64,000 nt of DNA, from positions 26,352,949 through 26,416,948 of the forward strand of contig NC_064773.1 of the NCBI RefSeq assembly GCF_011397635.1. Direction: 5' to 3'. Shown here one piece after another: positions 42,400 through 55,653 of this stretch (position 1 is the first letter of the stretch; each line of letters opens with the position of its first letter). The notes under the pieces are model-generated. The model was given only the letters and a program-made list of their open reading frames with translations. It searched no databases and was not told where the DNA came from. The stretch is from Epinephelus fuscoguttatus. Lineage: Eukaryota; Chordata; Actinopteri; Perciformes; Serranidae. The translations under genes were made by a program, and so were the position numbers.

Positions 42400-44367
42400 T
42401 GATTCCCAGACCTCTGATGTGTTTTAACTCACTGCTTGCACCGTCTGGTATTTGGAGTATTTAACGGGAGGGAGGCGCAGTGGAATAAAAGAGAATATGA
42501 GGTGAGCTGCAGAAGTCATCAGGCGAAGATGAATTCCACATTCCTGAGTGGAAATATTAGACACAAACTGGGCAAAGACGAGACAGAGGAGGTGGAAAGA
42601 AGGAAAAATAGTAGCAGTAGAATAATAAGCACAAATTAAACCCTTAAAAACAATGGGCCATGACACTCTGTATTCAGTAATCACAAAGCTTCAAACCCCA
42701 AATCCTTATTTTATATTTATACTGTTATTCCACTGTGGACTTTTCCTTTTCAGGGCCAAACTTGAGTGAGCGCCACCTGGCCTCAACAGTCATCAGCATG
42801 GAGTGTGTTTGTGTCCTGATACAGGTTTACTCCCTATGAATATAAAACTGAAAGTGAGCTCCCTACTGATATTTTGAAGTGCTTTTAAGTGGTTTTGTTA
42901 TATTTGCAGTCTGCTTTATCTGTATCCTTCTTTAAATATGCATCATTGTTCCAACATTCCCCAGTTCACCTTTCAACAACCCAGCAGCCTTCAATCAATG
43001 TGGCTGGATGTGAGTGTGTTTTATGGAAGCCTATAACGGCCATTATTGCAATTTTTTATGCAGTTACTTTAAGATCACAGATTAATTATCTTTGAATACC
43101 AAAGTTTTTTTCTTGTGATAACAAACGGGTAACAAAATAGTCACGAGAAAATAACTTTTGTTTTAAGATAAAGGGATAATTATACTGTGGTCAAGTGAGC
43201 TGTTATTTCCGTATTATCCCAAATGAAGACAAGTTGTTTTCTTGTGATAAATCAAGAAGATATGCTTTGTTATCTCAAAATAATTAACTTGTGATCTTGA
43301 GATAATGGCCTTAAAAAATAACTGCAAGCATGGCCTTTCTTGGCTTTCGTAGATTTAGATGTGTATCATGATAACCACATCCCTTTACTTAAACTCAGTG
43401 TGTCTTGAATGTGCGTCTCATTGTATGGGTGGATAAATTATAATGCTGCTGTTGCATGGTATGATTTCTAAATTTAGATGCAGGTTTGATTGCAGAAAAA
43501 AGTCCTCAGATTCTGCACCTACCATTGATGATTTAAGACTGTTGAATTTTTTTTTTTTTTTTTTTTAGTCCTCTGTCCAGACAGTAGCTGCTGGAAACCT
43601 AGTTGTGCACACAAAGAAACAATCATCAAACACATGCAGTAAATAAAAAAACAACAATCAAGTTTATAATTACATATTGTTGCCGACATGTTTGAGGCAG
43701 GATTTTTTTTTTGTCAATTTGCTATAGATTGAAAGGTAAATATAGCATAAAGCTAAACAACATAGGTTACCTACCTTTAATAAAATGTCCATTCTTACTC
43801 AGATCACATTTCCACATTGTGACACCCTCTTCAGATTTTCTGTTGATCCAATCTGAACTACTTATGCAGTATACCTGTATTTTCTTTCAGCTGTAGTGGA
43901 TATCATTCCTCATCCAACCACCACAACCCAGTACTTTATTGTGAACACATGGAGTGATGGAGTATCATATTTTGTATATGCTGACTGGATGACTATGATG
44001 TTTTTTATACTGTATATTGAAGGCAAGAAATATTTAAAAAGAAAAAGCTGAAGTTGGGTTTGTGTTTAAGCTTGTATCTAAAAAGACAGGCCTTTTGCAC
44101 AGCAGACATTTTGGCTCATCACAGTAGGAAAAGCACAGCTGTTAGTAATAACATTAATAGTGGCTCTGTGTTTCCCAGTAAGCTGTCACACAATATCAGG
44201 ACCCTGATCTAAAGCAGCTTAATGGAACTGAGTCATCATTGATTTTATTATTTACACCTGTGCTTTTCCGTCTGTGACATGTCTTCAGTAAAATAAATCA
44301 CTATTAGACCAACAGTCAGGAAACCATTCATTACTATTCAGTCAAATAACATAGAGATGACTTCAAA

Positions 44368-44414
<47 letters not shown>

Positions 44415-44490
44415 TCCATACTTTCCAGATCCGTCCCAGGTCCTGTGCTCAGCTTTTCAGAAACACACATTTGACATGAAATGTTGCAAA
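42400..44490. other. ucma-mcm10 spacer (tail to tail)
   Basis: No gene is recognised. Poly-T runs occur at about 43549-43566 and a mixed (CA)n(TA)n array at about 44369-44411. Confidence 0.5.
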
Positions 44491-44497
44491 TTATTTC

Positions 44498-44503
44498 TTT
44501 AAT
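44498..44503 (-). other. Candidate mcm10 polyadenylation signal (ATTAAA)
   Basis: On the minus strand ATTAAA lies about 140 bases after the mcm10 stop. Another candidate, AATAAA on the minus strand, occurs near 44245. Confidence 0.4.
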
Positions 44504-44639
44504 CATCTTATTTCCAGCATATTAGCAATTTAACCAGACATTCAAATCACATAATGAATAATGACAACACAACATCAAACTTTAAAAACATAATTCATAC
44601 AAATATAAAAATGCTACTAAAGATCCTGTCCTGGTGCCA

Positions 44640-47600
44640 TCACTTCAGGCTGTTGAGGAACTTGCCGTGCTCCTCTCCTCGAGGCAGGAGAAGCTCTCCG
44701 GCGATCTTCGGCCCCTTTTTCTCCTGCAATGAAACATATAAAGCGACATCAGGTTTGTTTTCTTTCACGACAATATTAGAGGTAATCTGTGAGTCAGAGA
44801 GAGATTTTACCTTCAGCATCCCATCACGCTCCCATTTAAACAGGCCGCAGTTACTAAAATGGTAAAACAACATTAGTCATAATGCAGACGTAGCCCTGAA
44901 AAACCATTAAAGGAACAAGAAAGAGACGACAGCAACTTGAGGGACATTAAGATCCTTACGTGCAGTGTTTGTTCGGCAGTCTGTCTAGAGCGATGGCTCT
45001 CTGTCCACAAGGACATTTGAAGAAACGTTTCATGGCATCGTGCCACCGCAGATTGTGATTCTCTTCCACACAGCGATCCGCCGGCTTGAAGTAGGTATAA
45101 TTACACTGGAAGCAAAGGAACATGGGAAATGTGAGCTTACTTTGCTTACTTCTAACTTAAAACTATGGTCACAGTCAATACATTGTCCCTTTAATCCCAT
45201 CCAACTTTATTCTAGCTAGCTGGCATACATAGAGCGCACAACTACACACAACAAAATGTCATGACTTATCCAAAACTTTCAAGGATTTTACTAATTCCAT
45301 GACTTTTCCAGGCCTGGAAAACAAGATTAAGTTATTCTATGACCTTTCCAGATTTTCCACGACCGTATGAATCCTGCATATCTGAACCAAATGGCTGTAC
45401 ATTTAACTCAGTACCTTTTTACATGTAACAGCACGACACTTCATCTCTCTGATGCCCTTCATCTTCTCCTCCATCTGCTCCTTCTTCACCAGAGGATCAA
45501 AGTATTTCTCCTGCAGTTGGTACTCCGCCTGAGAGCGAAGAGATTCACATGAAACGTTTTACAACGTTTTAATTAGAAATGAAGCTGGCTTTGTGGAAAT
45601 CGGATCTACTCAGTGCAACAGCAGTAAATCAAAATATATTTTAATTGATGAATGGAATAAAGTGCCACTTGTCTTACCGCCTGTAGTGCAGCCCCATGGC
45701 GCGATTTGGCGTTAAGGATCTTTTGAAACTCCTCTGACTGGATGTAAAGTTGCTGATCCCGCTTCTTCTTCTGGGCTGGTTCGTCATCCTCATTACTGCA
45801 CGATTCTCCTGCACAGAAAGTAAAAGTAAGGGGTTAACAATCAACAGTAAAGCCATTTTATATATGACTTTATTTGAATACAGAATTCTACATTTTACTA
45901 ATTAAATCCAGTGCCAAAATTTCTTCACATTTATCAGAGAGCTGCTAGATCTGTTTTAACTAAATGATTTTATTGAGCTGCTGCCAAGTCAAATATCTGA
46001 AATCAGTTAGGTTTATATTGTGCTTCAGCAGAGATGAGATACACAGCAGTTTTGTACCATTTGGTGATGTCAGATTCTTCTCAACTCGGGCGCTGATCTC
46101 ACTGTCGTTACTCCTCTTTCTCTTCACAGCGTTGGGGTCTTCCTTTTCAAGCCCCGCCCCTTTGGCTCTCAGCTTCTTCAGAGCAGCCAGCTTGGCAGCT
46201 GACAGGTTGAGAGCGCTGGGGGCAGGTGCCTGCGGCGGGCTGTTCTCAAAGAACAGGATGTCGTCCCCCTCAGAGAAGCCTCGACCCAGGGTGGGAGTGT
46301 GAGGGGCCGCGGGGCTTTGGGTGGCCTTGGGGACCTCGGAAGCAGCTTTTGGGGACATGAGACCATTCTGGCCCAGTGAGGAGGAGGAGGATGACGACAA
46401 CCTGGGACTTGGCCCAGCTGAGCTCTGCAGCACCCTCTTCTGGATCTCGTCTGCCCTCCGCCGACGGTTCTGCCGAAACTCCTGCTGGATCTGTTTCTGC
46501 TGTTTCAGCAGGTCCGAGGCTGAGAAAGACTGAACTGGAGCTGCACCTTTGGAGACTGAAGATGGGCAACAGGGTAAATTCACAGCTCTTTAACAGAACA
46601 TCGCTCTGAGATCCAAATTAACATTCTCTCTCTCTTTTTAACTGTCCTTTGTACTGGACATTTCGTGATCTTTTAATCTCAGAAAGAAAACGTTTTTATC
46701 AGTAAGGGTTGGTTGATTGCTGGTATTGTCACTTTATATTAGATCACCTGGGTTGATTTGTGAGCAGCACTTGCACTGTAAATATTGGTGTCTTGTACTC
46801 CAAGGAGGGAAACAGCATTTAAAAAAAAAAAAATAAAAGTCATTCATTCATTCTTAGCCAGAGTAGTGAGAGGCACAGAAATATTTCCAGGCTGTGTACC
46901 TGATTGGCTCCCCTTTGCCAAGTGCTGCTTCAGCTGTAGCGCTCCGGGTGTTGGCACTGACAGGAGGCTCTTAAACTCATCTGAACAACCTGAAACTTCA
47001 CCGGACTGCAAGGCTGGAAAATAAAAACACATACAAAGAAAATATTATTCGTTTTGTAGTTTGTCTTCACAGTCACTGTCAAGATTATAACTAAAACATC
47101 GACATTGAGTACAAGCTGACGTCAGCTCATAACAGATTTATTTATATAGTCATCAGCTCCTGGCAAGCTACTGCAAGTGCTCACATTACATACACTGCTA
47201 CATGTAGCCACATGCTAACATCAGGGAAACATGTAATCTTGGTTGCAGATGTTAATTTCTCCCAGATTTCTAATAACATTCCTGCTGGAACATGTGTGGT
47301 GGTGTTCAGAAGCTTTTATTGGTGATTTTTAATGGCAGAAAGTGCTGCTATATTTCACAACTTTGATCATTTCTGATCTATTTCTGAATTTATTAATGTA
47401 TATTTGTACGTCAAAATGGCCCTAAGGTTTATTTTTAGTACATCCTCTCTGTATATATTTAAGGAATAGTATCCTTATTTATTTTATATCATAAATCTTT
47501 GGTCTTGGTTTTTGTTCTTTGCCTCGTTGCTTATGTTTTTGGATACGTTTCTTTTACCTTTTACTTTACAAATGTAGGAATGAAAACTTGACACATTTTT

Positions 47601-50600
47601 GGAACTGCTCCTGCTCTGTAATGTAAGCATCTGTTACTAAAAAAAAAATCTTTTGAAAAAAAAAAGAAAAAAAAAAAGAAAGTGCCGTTATACACTTTAG
47701 TAGCTACGTGCAGGTACACTGCTACATGTAGCAACATGCTACATGGAAACATGTAATCTTGGTTGCTGATGTTGTAAATTTCACTCCGATTTCAGATCAT
47801 ATTCCTGCTGGAACATGTCCACTTGTGAACATTTTTGGCTTACAAGCTTTTATTTAATTTTAATTTTCCACAGTAGGAATTGCCACTATTTGGTGTTACA
47901 GTCATTCCCCCGGCTGCAATGACAGTGCAGAGACAAGGACATACGGAAGACCAGGAAATGCAGACGAATCAAGGTAGACTGGGCTTTTTCAGGAGGGGCT
48001 AAACGAAACAGGCGCAAAAATGGAGTGTCTCAGACAGAGGGTGAATACAGGTGTTCCAGCACAGACAGTATGAGAAAAAAAGTCTTTTTACATCTTTTAG
48101 AAGAAACCTTAAATACAAGTATAAACCTGAAAATGAGCATAATAGGTTCCCTTTAATTGGAGGCGATGTAACCCAACAAGAGCTCAAAGCACAGAAAAGT
48201 GTATTACAGACAGACTTTTTTAGCTGTGAAACCCTAAAACATTTAAACATTTGTTTTAAAATACAACTAGACAAAATCAGATTAACAGACAGTCTTGAGG
48301 TCTTCAAATAGAGACTCTCAGTCCTCACCCAGCCTCTTGGCCTGATTGATGTGCTGAGCTGAGCCTTTCACAAACAGCTTGTCCAAAGTCCTCTGGGCAG
48401 GTTTGTTCGGTTTGGACGTTGATCTGCAACACACAGACCTGTTAGTCAAAATGTCAGGCAGCTCAGATTCTGCCCAGTCCCACACTGTGTTCCTGGCTTT
48501 GTAAATTGCAGTATGCCTGCACAAATTGACTTCAACAGACACTGTAAAAGTGCAAATAGAATTTCAGTCATAATCCAAACTGGACACGGCGGTGACCTTG
48601 GTATGCATTATTGTCTAACATCGGCTGCAAATCTCACATTGTACATATTACTGTATTAAATATTATCTGCACTGATCAGATACTGTGCATTTAAGGGACA
48701 ATGTATAGAAAACTTGCAGTGAACCCCACATTTCCAACAATAAACAATGAGACGACAGCCTCCAACATCACTCACAATGATGCGGCACAGGCAGGTGAAG
48801 ACACACCGCCGTAGTAGAAGCCGTCCTGACACAGCCGCTCTCTCAGGCTGCCACCTTTCCCCTTCAACTTGTTGGGAGCTTTTCCAGAAAACGCAGACTG
48901 CAGCTCGGCCCTCTTGGAGCTCATCTGCTTATACTGGGCCTTGACGTGATACTGGCAATACTGGCATTCATACTGTAAACAAACACAACCACACAAAGAC
49001 AAGTCGCCTGTATTAGGATTATTAATGAAAGGAAGAAAACACAGACGTGAAATTCCCAGTATGGATTACACATGTAAGGAAATCTGAAAGCGAATGTGCA
49101 GAAATGTATGATGGGAGAAGATGGACCCACCAGGTTGACCATCTGAGAGCAGGGGTCTCCGTTCTTCTTCATGGCCTTACAGGTGCCGTAGTCCTGAGCT
49201 TCACCCATCAGCAGCACCTTCTGCGGGTGATCCACCGTCAGGCTCACCTGCACATGTTCAACACAGGGTTATATTTTCTGCAAGGGGAATCAGCTTACAG
49301 TGGTAACAAGAGATGAGCATCAAAAAACAGACAATAAATCCAGTGACATCACTTGAGGATGTTTATCAGACTTCACACTAGGGCATTAACAGAAAAGCCG
49401 ATTTGTCGACATGTTGACGTCAGTGGCACAAGTCGACACCCCCCAGGAGGAGTCGACAAGTCTGTGTTTTTTCCCTCTCTCTCTCTCTCTGTGTGCTTGT
49501 GTACGGAATGCAATCACTGCCTCTGATTGGTTTACACTGATACTTAAGCGGAGCAGACTCCGCGAGGAATGTCCACAGTCATTCGGGCTTTCATAGTCGA
49601 GCGCACTTCCGCGTTGTAGTTTCCTGTAAAAATCCCCGCGATGTGAAAAATACATGCCGAGCAGTCACTGGTGTGCGGAGCGGAGTCCACGTGGTTGTAA
49701 AATCTGCTTGCGGACGTCCGCTTTGAGTCCGCGCGGACCTCAGCAGAGTCTGTTCCGCCCGAGTATGTCCGGGCCTTGACAGACACACATCACATGTGTG
49801 GAGATACTTCACTTTCCTCCGCCGTGTCAATGTGATGACGTCATCAAATGACTTGTCGCTCGACTTCGACTTTATTGACAGATAAGTCGACCTGAAAAAA
49901 ATCGTTAATGCCCTACTTCACACAGCTCCCTCTGGAGTCACAAAAGGCTTTACACAACTTTTTTCAGATATACTGTAATACTCCCAGACATCTGCAAACA
50001 GACTGATGTGTACAATCAGTGGAGTTCCTCTTTAATGGACAAACAGTCCAAATGCCCATCTTGTCCAGAGTTTCTACCTGAACTGGCTGACAAACTGGTA
50101 CCAGCAGCTAAGTTTTACTCTGTAACACAAACATCCAGTTAACAATTAAAGAAACTTTGACAAGCTATTGAAAAGCTGCCTACAGTGCTAACTAAGCAAT
50201 TGAAAACGAAACAAAATCTAAATTTGTGTTATGAATGAGAGCTCTTTATATTACAAACATCACCTGATACAGCACGGCATGATTTACTTCATTCATAGAG
50301 TAAGTTCTGTGTCCAAACCGTGACTGCAGTGCAGATCAATTCTCCTTCCTTCTGTTTTATGAGATTAGAGGCTCTGAACTGAATGGCCCTATGTGGGTGG
50401 TAAGGATGTGTGTGTGCAGTTGGGAACAGCTTGGCTTTCCTCGCCACATTCCTCTCTTAACATCTCTGTTTGTCATGCAACGCCGACACTGGCAACCTTA
50501 CTGGCAATTTTCACCAACACCACCGATCCGTTTTCTGCTTTAATTGGCTGTCGCTTCAGTTGCCAAACCAGTCAGTGACAAAAAAATCTCGAAACCAATT

Positions 50601-53420
50601 AAGTTAAACATAATTAAAACAAAGTTATCACTTTCCTTCAGTGAAAAGCTGTTCATTTTCAGGAGAAATGAGCTAACACTCACACGCAATTTTCTTTCTG
50701 ACCCAGTTTTCTGTCACCTGGTTTAAACTTTGAACCCCTCTGCTCTTATGACATCTACGCAGAGTCCATCTGTTCCTAAAATCAGCTATGTTTGAGATGT
50801 TGCATGTCAGAAAATAATCTCCTGGTTGTATTATTTCTACCTTTGTCCATAATAATGTATATACTTTTATGCTTTTACGGTGACATATTGTAATTACCAT
50901 AAAATCAGCAAAATCAATTAATCTACTTCAATAATGTTGAATTCAGATTCTGGCAGATTGTAATTATGATGATGAATTTATCCACATTATGATGTGACAT
51001 CTAATTGGCAGGAGTGACTTGAGGCTCTTGACACTGACAAAACACTGATGTAAATGTAATAAACTGTAAAATGACTGCAACAACATGGAGATAATAAGGA
51101 AACACTGGTTTCTGCAGTAACGACACTTGGTTTTCTATCATACGTGCATTATACACAGGTCAAACTGTCCACTCACCCCGTCATATCCATCTTTCTGCTT
51201 CATGGGGTTCGGGTTGAGGAGTCCAATGACGGTGCCCGGCTCCGTCTTCCAGTGCTCTTTGTGGACTTCGCCGAACAGTAGCAGGGACACAAACACTTCC
51301 AGGTTATGGAGGTCGTTCAGCTTCCAGATGCTGAAGGTTTTGCCCTGTGGAGAGGAAGCACTCAGTCAATAATGTGACAGAACGTAGTGTTTCCAAAACA
51401 TTTTAAGATGTGCTTGATGAATCTCAGTGTTGTGTCCGATGAAACCAAATCACTTTGACTTCCCACGAGACAAGATTTGAAGCTACCAATTGAGGCAAGT
51501 CTGTTACTGAACTACACTGGCTGTAAGTCATTCCACCTTTGATTTACTGCCTCTATTCAATAAGAGATATGTCTGTATGGAACGGAAACGAAGCTATAAC
51601 GCTCACGTGAAACAACAACAACAACAGTCAACCCTTGTGCAGGGGCTTTAGCGGCTGAAAAAATCTTGGAGAAACAGCAAACATGACATTGTATGCTATG
51701 GAAAAACATTTCTGATTATTAAACAGGCAGGAGAAATCCATTTGTCCATTCCAAACTAGACTTCTGAGATGCCCGGTGTAAATGTAGACCTACACTGCTG
51801 CTGCTTTGTGGTGTGGCCTTGCTGACCAGCACAGCGAAGGTCACCCAGTCGCTGTCCTCCAGTTTCTCCCGAGCCATTCGCTCCGGCACCTGCGACAGAC
51901 GGATCAGGCGGCGGTCGGCCATCTTGCGGTCCATTTCGCTGGAGGAAATGCGTGGTTTTCTGAAATGGAAAAGATTCAGACTGAAACACTTTGTTTGTGT
52001 GTGGGAGACCCGAATTCAGGATTTAGCTGCTGATTTCGAATAAAAAGCCTGTGTGTCTATCGCCTCAGCGTCCTTACCTGAGCCGCAGTCCTGAGTATTT
52101 CTCGACACCCACATCTTTAGGAAGGGCAGGGAGAGAAGGTTTAGGCTGAGCTGCTGGTGCAGGTCTGCTCTGAGAGGCTGAAGGTGAACGCAGAGGTTTG
52201 TAAACCTTGCTGCTGCTCTCTACTGGCTGGAAGGAGCTGCCGATCTTTATCTCCACCAGTGGCCCTCTGTCTTCTAAGGAGGAAACAGTGAAAAAAATAC
52301 ACGTATATATAAATGCACAAGTAGCATTTTTGTACAAACAAAATTCTCTCAGTAACTGTGGTTTATGTAAATAAACTGCATAAGGGTGTAAGTGTTACCC
52401 GGCGATGTGCTGGCTTTGGGATTGTGAGCTACCCTGGGTTTGCGTTTGAAGGAGTCAGCATTGTTCAGCTGGTCAAAAAAGTCAGAGGACTCCTGGAGCT
52501 TCAGACCTCCTCCTGTGACTGGAGCGGATGAAGATGTTGCGGCTGTCAGAAGTCAAGGGAACAGACGCACTATCAGCTTTTGTTGCTGCTGCAGTTATGT
52601 GCACGTATTTGTGTCCTCATTAATTTATTCTGTACTTCATGTCTAAAATAAAACAGCCCAAGTGGCCATTGGACTTTAGGACTTGTAAACCTCTGTGGCT
52701 GGTGAACAACACAATGTTTACCTGCTTGTGTCTTGGTATTCTGTGTGGTAGAGGCTGGTTTGGCCTGGGTCAGTTTGGAGGTCGGCTGTCGAGGTGGTGT
52801 CGGTTTGGGGGTCATTGGTTTGGGACCAGCCGAGCTCCCTGCAGTCGTGACTGGAGTGGAAGATGATGTGGAAGCTTTCTGACTTGCTTCCAGCTGCTGC
52901 TGTAACCGCTGCATCTGCTCCTGCATGCGCCTCAGCTGTTCTGAAGGAGGAAAGCTCCATTAGTAAACATCATCAAGAAGAAGAAGAGGATTAGAGGACG
53001 GACCACAGCGGCACAAACCTTGTAAATCCTCTTTGGAGCTGTCCAGGCCCCCACAGGCTTCTCCACCACTTCCTTTTCTTTTAGTGTCTTTCTCTTCATT
53101 TTCAATGTCGTCCACATCTCCAAAGAGATCAGACAGTGCGTCCTCTGCCTTTGCATCTTGACCTTCCTCCTCAAGGCCCTCTTTGTACTCTTCCCCCTCA
53201 TCACTGTCGCCATCAAAGAGGTCGTCCAAGTCATCTGCCTTTTCCTGATTGCCTTGTTCTTCTCCGACTCCCTCGCTCTCAGCCAGTAGCGATGTCAAAA
53301 TGTCCAAACCATCCAGACCATCATCACCTGGGCAAAGGAGACATAAATTGACTTGTGTTCTGACCTATTCATAAACATGTACTTTAATGTGTTTTAAATC
53401 TCATGATACCTACTGTCCAT
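44640..53420 (-). CDS. mcm10: Minichromosome maintenance 10 replication initiation factor
   Basis: Seventeen coding exons join in phase, from 5' to 3': 53414-53420, 53019-53327, 52722-52940, 52399-52542, 52078-52273, 51794-51959, 51177-51344, 49131-49247, 48776-48972, 48329-48423, 46900-47013, 46058-46555, 45678-45808, 45415-45528, 44960-45105, 44811-44853 and 44640-44723. They give 915 residues (human 875). MCM10 binds DNA, Mcm2-7 and polymerase alpha and activates the CMG helicase in the nucleus. An acidic N-terminal region is followed by a Gln-rich coiled coil (~106-125). The OB-fold (~295-420) contains GLRLRKPR, DWVTFAV and KTFSIWKLNDL. It is followed by a CCCH zinc site (C426, C436, C445 or C448, H451). 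The vertebrate C-terminal zinc modules lie at C823/C826/C837/H842 or H847 and C856/C858/C873/C876, before the conserved end KFLNSLK. The exon ending at 46058 uses a weaker donor (ATG|GTACAA). Confidence 0.95.
45180..45365. repeat. Interspersed repeat in an mcm10 intron
   Basis: CATGACTTTTCCAGGCCTGG and TGACCTTTCCAGATTTTCCA are two related halves of a frequent fish repeat based on 'ATGACTTTTCCAG'. The class is not clear. Confidence 0.45.
47962..48152 (-). mobile_element. Fragment of a TTAA-target DNA element in an mcm10 intron
   Basis: Read on the minus strand the block starts TTAA|AGGGAACCTATTATGC and continues CTCATTTTCAGGTTTATAC; it ends in text like CACCCTCTGTCTGAGACACT. This is an abundant fish element with the same TTAA+AGGG start as the other copies here. 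The far end is missing. Confidence 0.6.
49379..49915. mobile_element. hAT-type MITE in an mcm10 intron
   Basis: A perfect 8 bp duplication, CTTCACAC, is present at 49371-49378 and 49916-49923. The ends are TAGGGCATTAAC and its inverse GTTAATGCCCTA, with GTCGAC-rich subterminal text on both sides. The 537 bp interior has no intact transposase frame. The perfect duplication suggests a fairly recent insertion. Confidence 0.85.
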
Positions 53421-54129
53421 TTTAGAGATGTTACTGGTGGTGCTGATTTCAGATGACCTGACGACCTACAAGAAGGCAGACACTTGAGATTATTCTGTGG
53501 AGTGAAGGAAAGACTAATTTGGCAGCTCTTATTAAAAAAAAAAAAAACGTAAATTGCAGACTTAAGAAAATAAGGATAGATCTGCCTGGCTGGCTGACTT
53601 TCGCTCTGGAAATACAAGAGTTAGAAATAAATTTAATGCTTTAAATATTTCACTGACAGTAAGATTTGTAGTAAAGCTGACACACAGTTAAGGAGTGTTT
53701 TTTTTTTACAGTATAATTCGGGGTCAGCTCACCTACATCACTTATCTGCCCTCTCCTACCTGCTGCTACAATTTGCCTATTTTCTATTTAATCTCATCTT
53801 GCATAATGTTGTATCAGGGCTTAATGACAGTTTCATCAGTACATTTTGTTGCACATTTGCTGTTTTATTTGCAGTTTTTCAGTTTGATGTTTTATTCAAC
53901 TGAGAATTTTTTTGGACTCTTTTTAAGTTTTCAAAGTTAAACACACAGTAGTAGAAAAGTGAAAACAGAATATCTGATCCAAAATATAGAAAATATTCAA
54001 CCAGTCAAAAATCAAAAATACTGCAATGTGAGTTGTCATACATGTATAGCAAAAGCAGGGATACGTGTGTATGTAAGCCCAACCACAAATGAAGTTCCCT
54101 AAGGGGAAAATAAAGTTCTTTTGACTTGA

Positions 54130-54371
54130 CTTAACTTTTTTTTCCCTGGTTTTAAAGGCTGCATTACAGTAAAATGATTTTGATGAATTTTCTGAATTTA
54201 CCAGACTGTTCTAGCTGTTCTATTATTGTTTACCCACTTAGTCATTATATCCACATTACTGCTGATTATTTATCAAAAATCTCATTGTGTGAATATTTTG
54301 TGAAAGCACAAATAAATATTGATATCAAGGTATTTGGTAATATTTGATTTCCCATATATCTCTCAGTCCTA
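54130..54371 (+). repeat. hAT-type MITE fragment
   Basis: CCTGGTTTTAAAGGCTGCAT, TGTTCTAGCTGTTCTATTAT and CATTATATCCACATTACTGC run in the order of a familiar fish MITE ending in ATATCTCTCAGTCCTA. Only one terminus remains. Confidence 0.55.
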
Positions 54372-54815
54372 CTATAATATATTGACCATTGTAAACTCCT
54401 GCCTTCAAATGACTTAAATTTGTTCAGTTAAATTACTGGTACAAGCTCTGTCTTGCTCACAGTTACAATTCAACTGTGACATGATGTCATGGCAAGTTAT
54501 CTCACATTGTGAAAGCAACATACACACAGTGTACAGTCAGAAGGGAGATCAGAGATCAGAAAGGGTTAAGATTCAGTTAGTGCCTGAAGCAGTCTGTTTA
54601 GGAGAGGCCATAACCTCGCTCATAGGCCCCCTTTAAACTGACACAGTAGAAAATTAACATGATAAACCTGTGCGGAAGTCATAAATGTCAACATCTGAGG
54701 ATATGAATGCCGCTCGTTTCCTCTGTGAATATCAAAACGTTTGTGTCTTTAAATATAGCTTTCCATTTATTTACTTATCTAACGTTACTCAAAGGTAATG
54801 AGACAGCCAACTCAC

Positions 54816-55060
54816 CTCGGCTCCTTGTGTTACAGCTTTGTGTCCTTTGCTGACTCTGGTACAACTTTGACGGATTTTACAATGACGTCCCACCTGTCAA
54901 TATATTGTTTATTTTCCAATAAGTTTCTCTACGCAAAGCTTTGTACAAGTCACAAGTTATGTTTTATAAAAATGGCACATTAATCTTTTACTCTTTACAA
55001 CCTACACTCACAGCGAGGGAGAAAATCTAAACTGGCGCTAAACGAAGGACCCCGCTGTGT
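54816..55060 (-). promoter_or_regulatory. mcm10 5' UTR exon and promoter (inferred)
   Basis: On the minus strand GGAGCCGAG|GTGAGTT at 54816 is a strong donor with no coding frame required. The next exon (53414-53465) carries the ATG only 45 bases after its acceptor, so a separate leader exon is expected. Upstream, TTTAGCGCC at about 55034-55042 (minus strand) resembles an E2F site, which would fit S-phase control of a replication gene. The transcription start itself is not determined. Confidence 0.45.
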
Positions 55061-55650
55061 TGTCAAAGTCCTGCTGGCTGCCCAACCATCTGCCTGACTG
55101 AAAAAAATATATTTCTGTATCGTAGGATGACGTTTCGACCAAATACAAGAACAAAATTTCTTTTAAGTAACCATAATTATGAGATAAATATATATTGAGC
55201 GATATATCTTTGCTGATATTGATTTTGTCGCTATATTTTGCCAGGGGGAACCCAGGAGTCTAAACGGTGAGGCAGCGACAGAGGCTCTGAGCTGTACCGT
55301 GTATTTCGCTGATCTGAGGAACAAATTAAAGGTTCAGGGGGTGGAGCGACTTGTGTGAAGTTATTTATCTTGTGTGCTAATTATAATACCATCATTTAAT
55401 AATAATTAATAATTTAATATTATATTATGTGTGCACAGGATTAAGAATATGACCTTTCGTGACTCTAGGGGCACCATAAACTTTTGCTTTATGCACACTA
55501 CTGGAGTTTGAATAGGTCCTATAGTTATTGGATGATGGAGTATGTTTTTGTTTGTTGAAAAATGATACAATCTTGGTTCAAAAAACAAACAAAAGAGTTG
55601 GGTAGTGAACACCACCTCTAGGAGTCACCAGTCACAAATTATCACGTTTA
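55061..55650. other. mcm10-optn spacer
   Basis: AT-rich with no exon. GCGATATATC-like text near 55198-55240 may be a scrap of the same MITE family as at 54130. Confidence 0.4.
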
Positions 55651-55653
55651 ATA

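Noticed and set aside
46178-46609. Several open frames in the other frames of the large mcm10 exon
   Set aside because: They are shadows of the mcm10 coding exon, whose frame matches human MCM10 (LLKQQKQ, FSEGDDILFFE, EDPNAVKRK).
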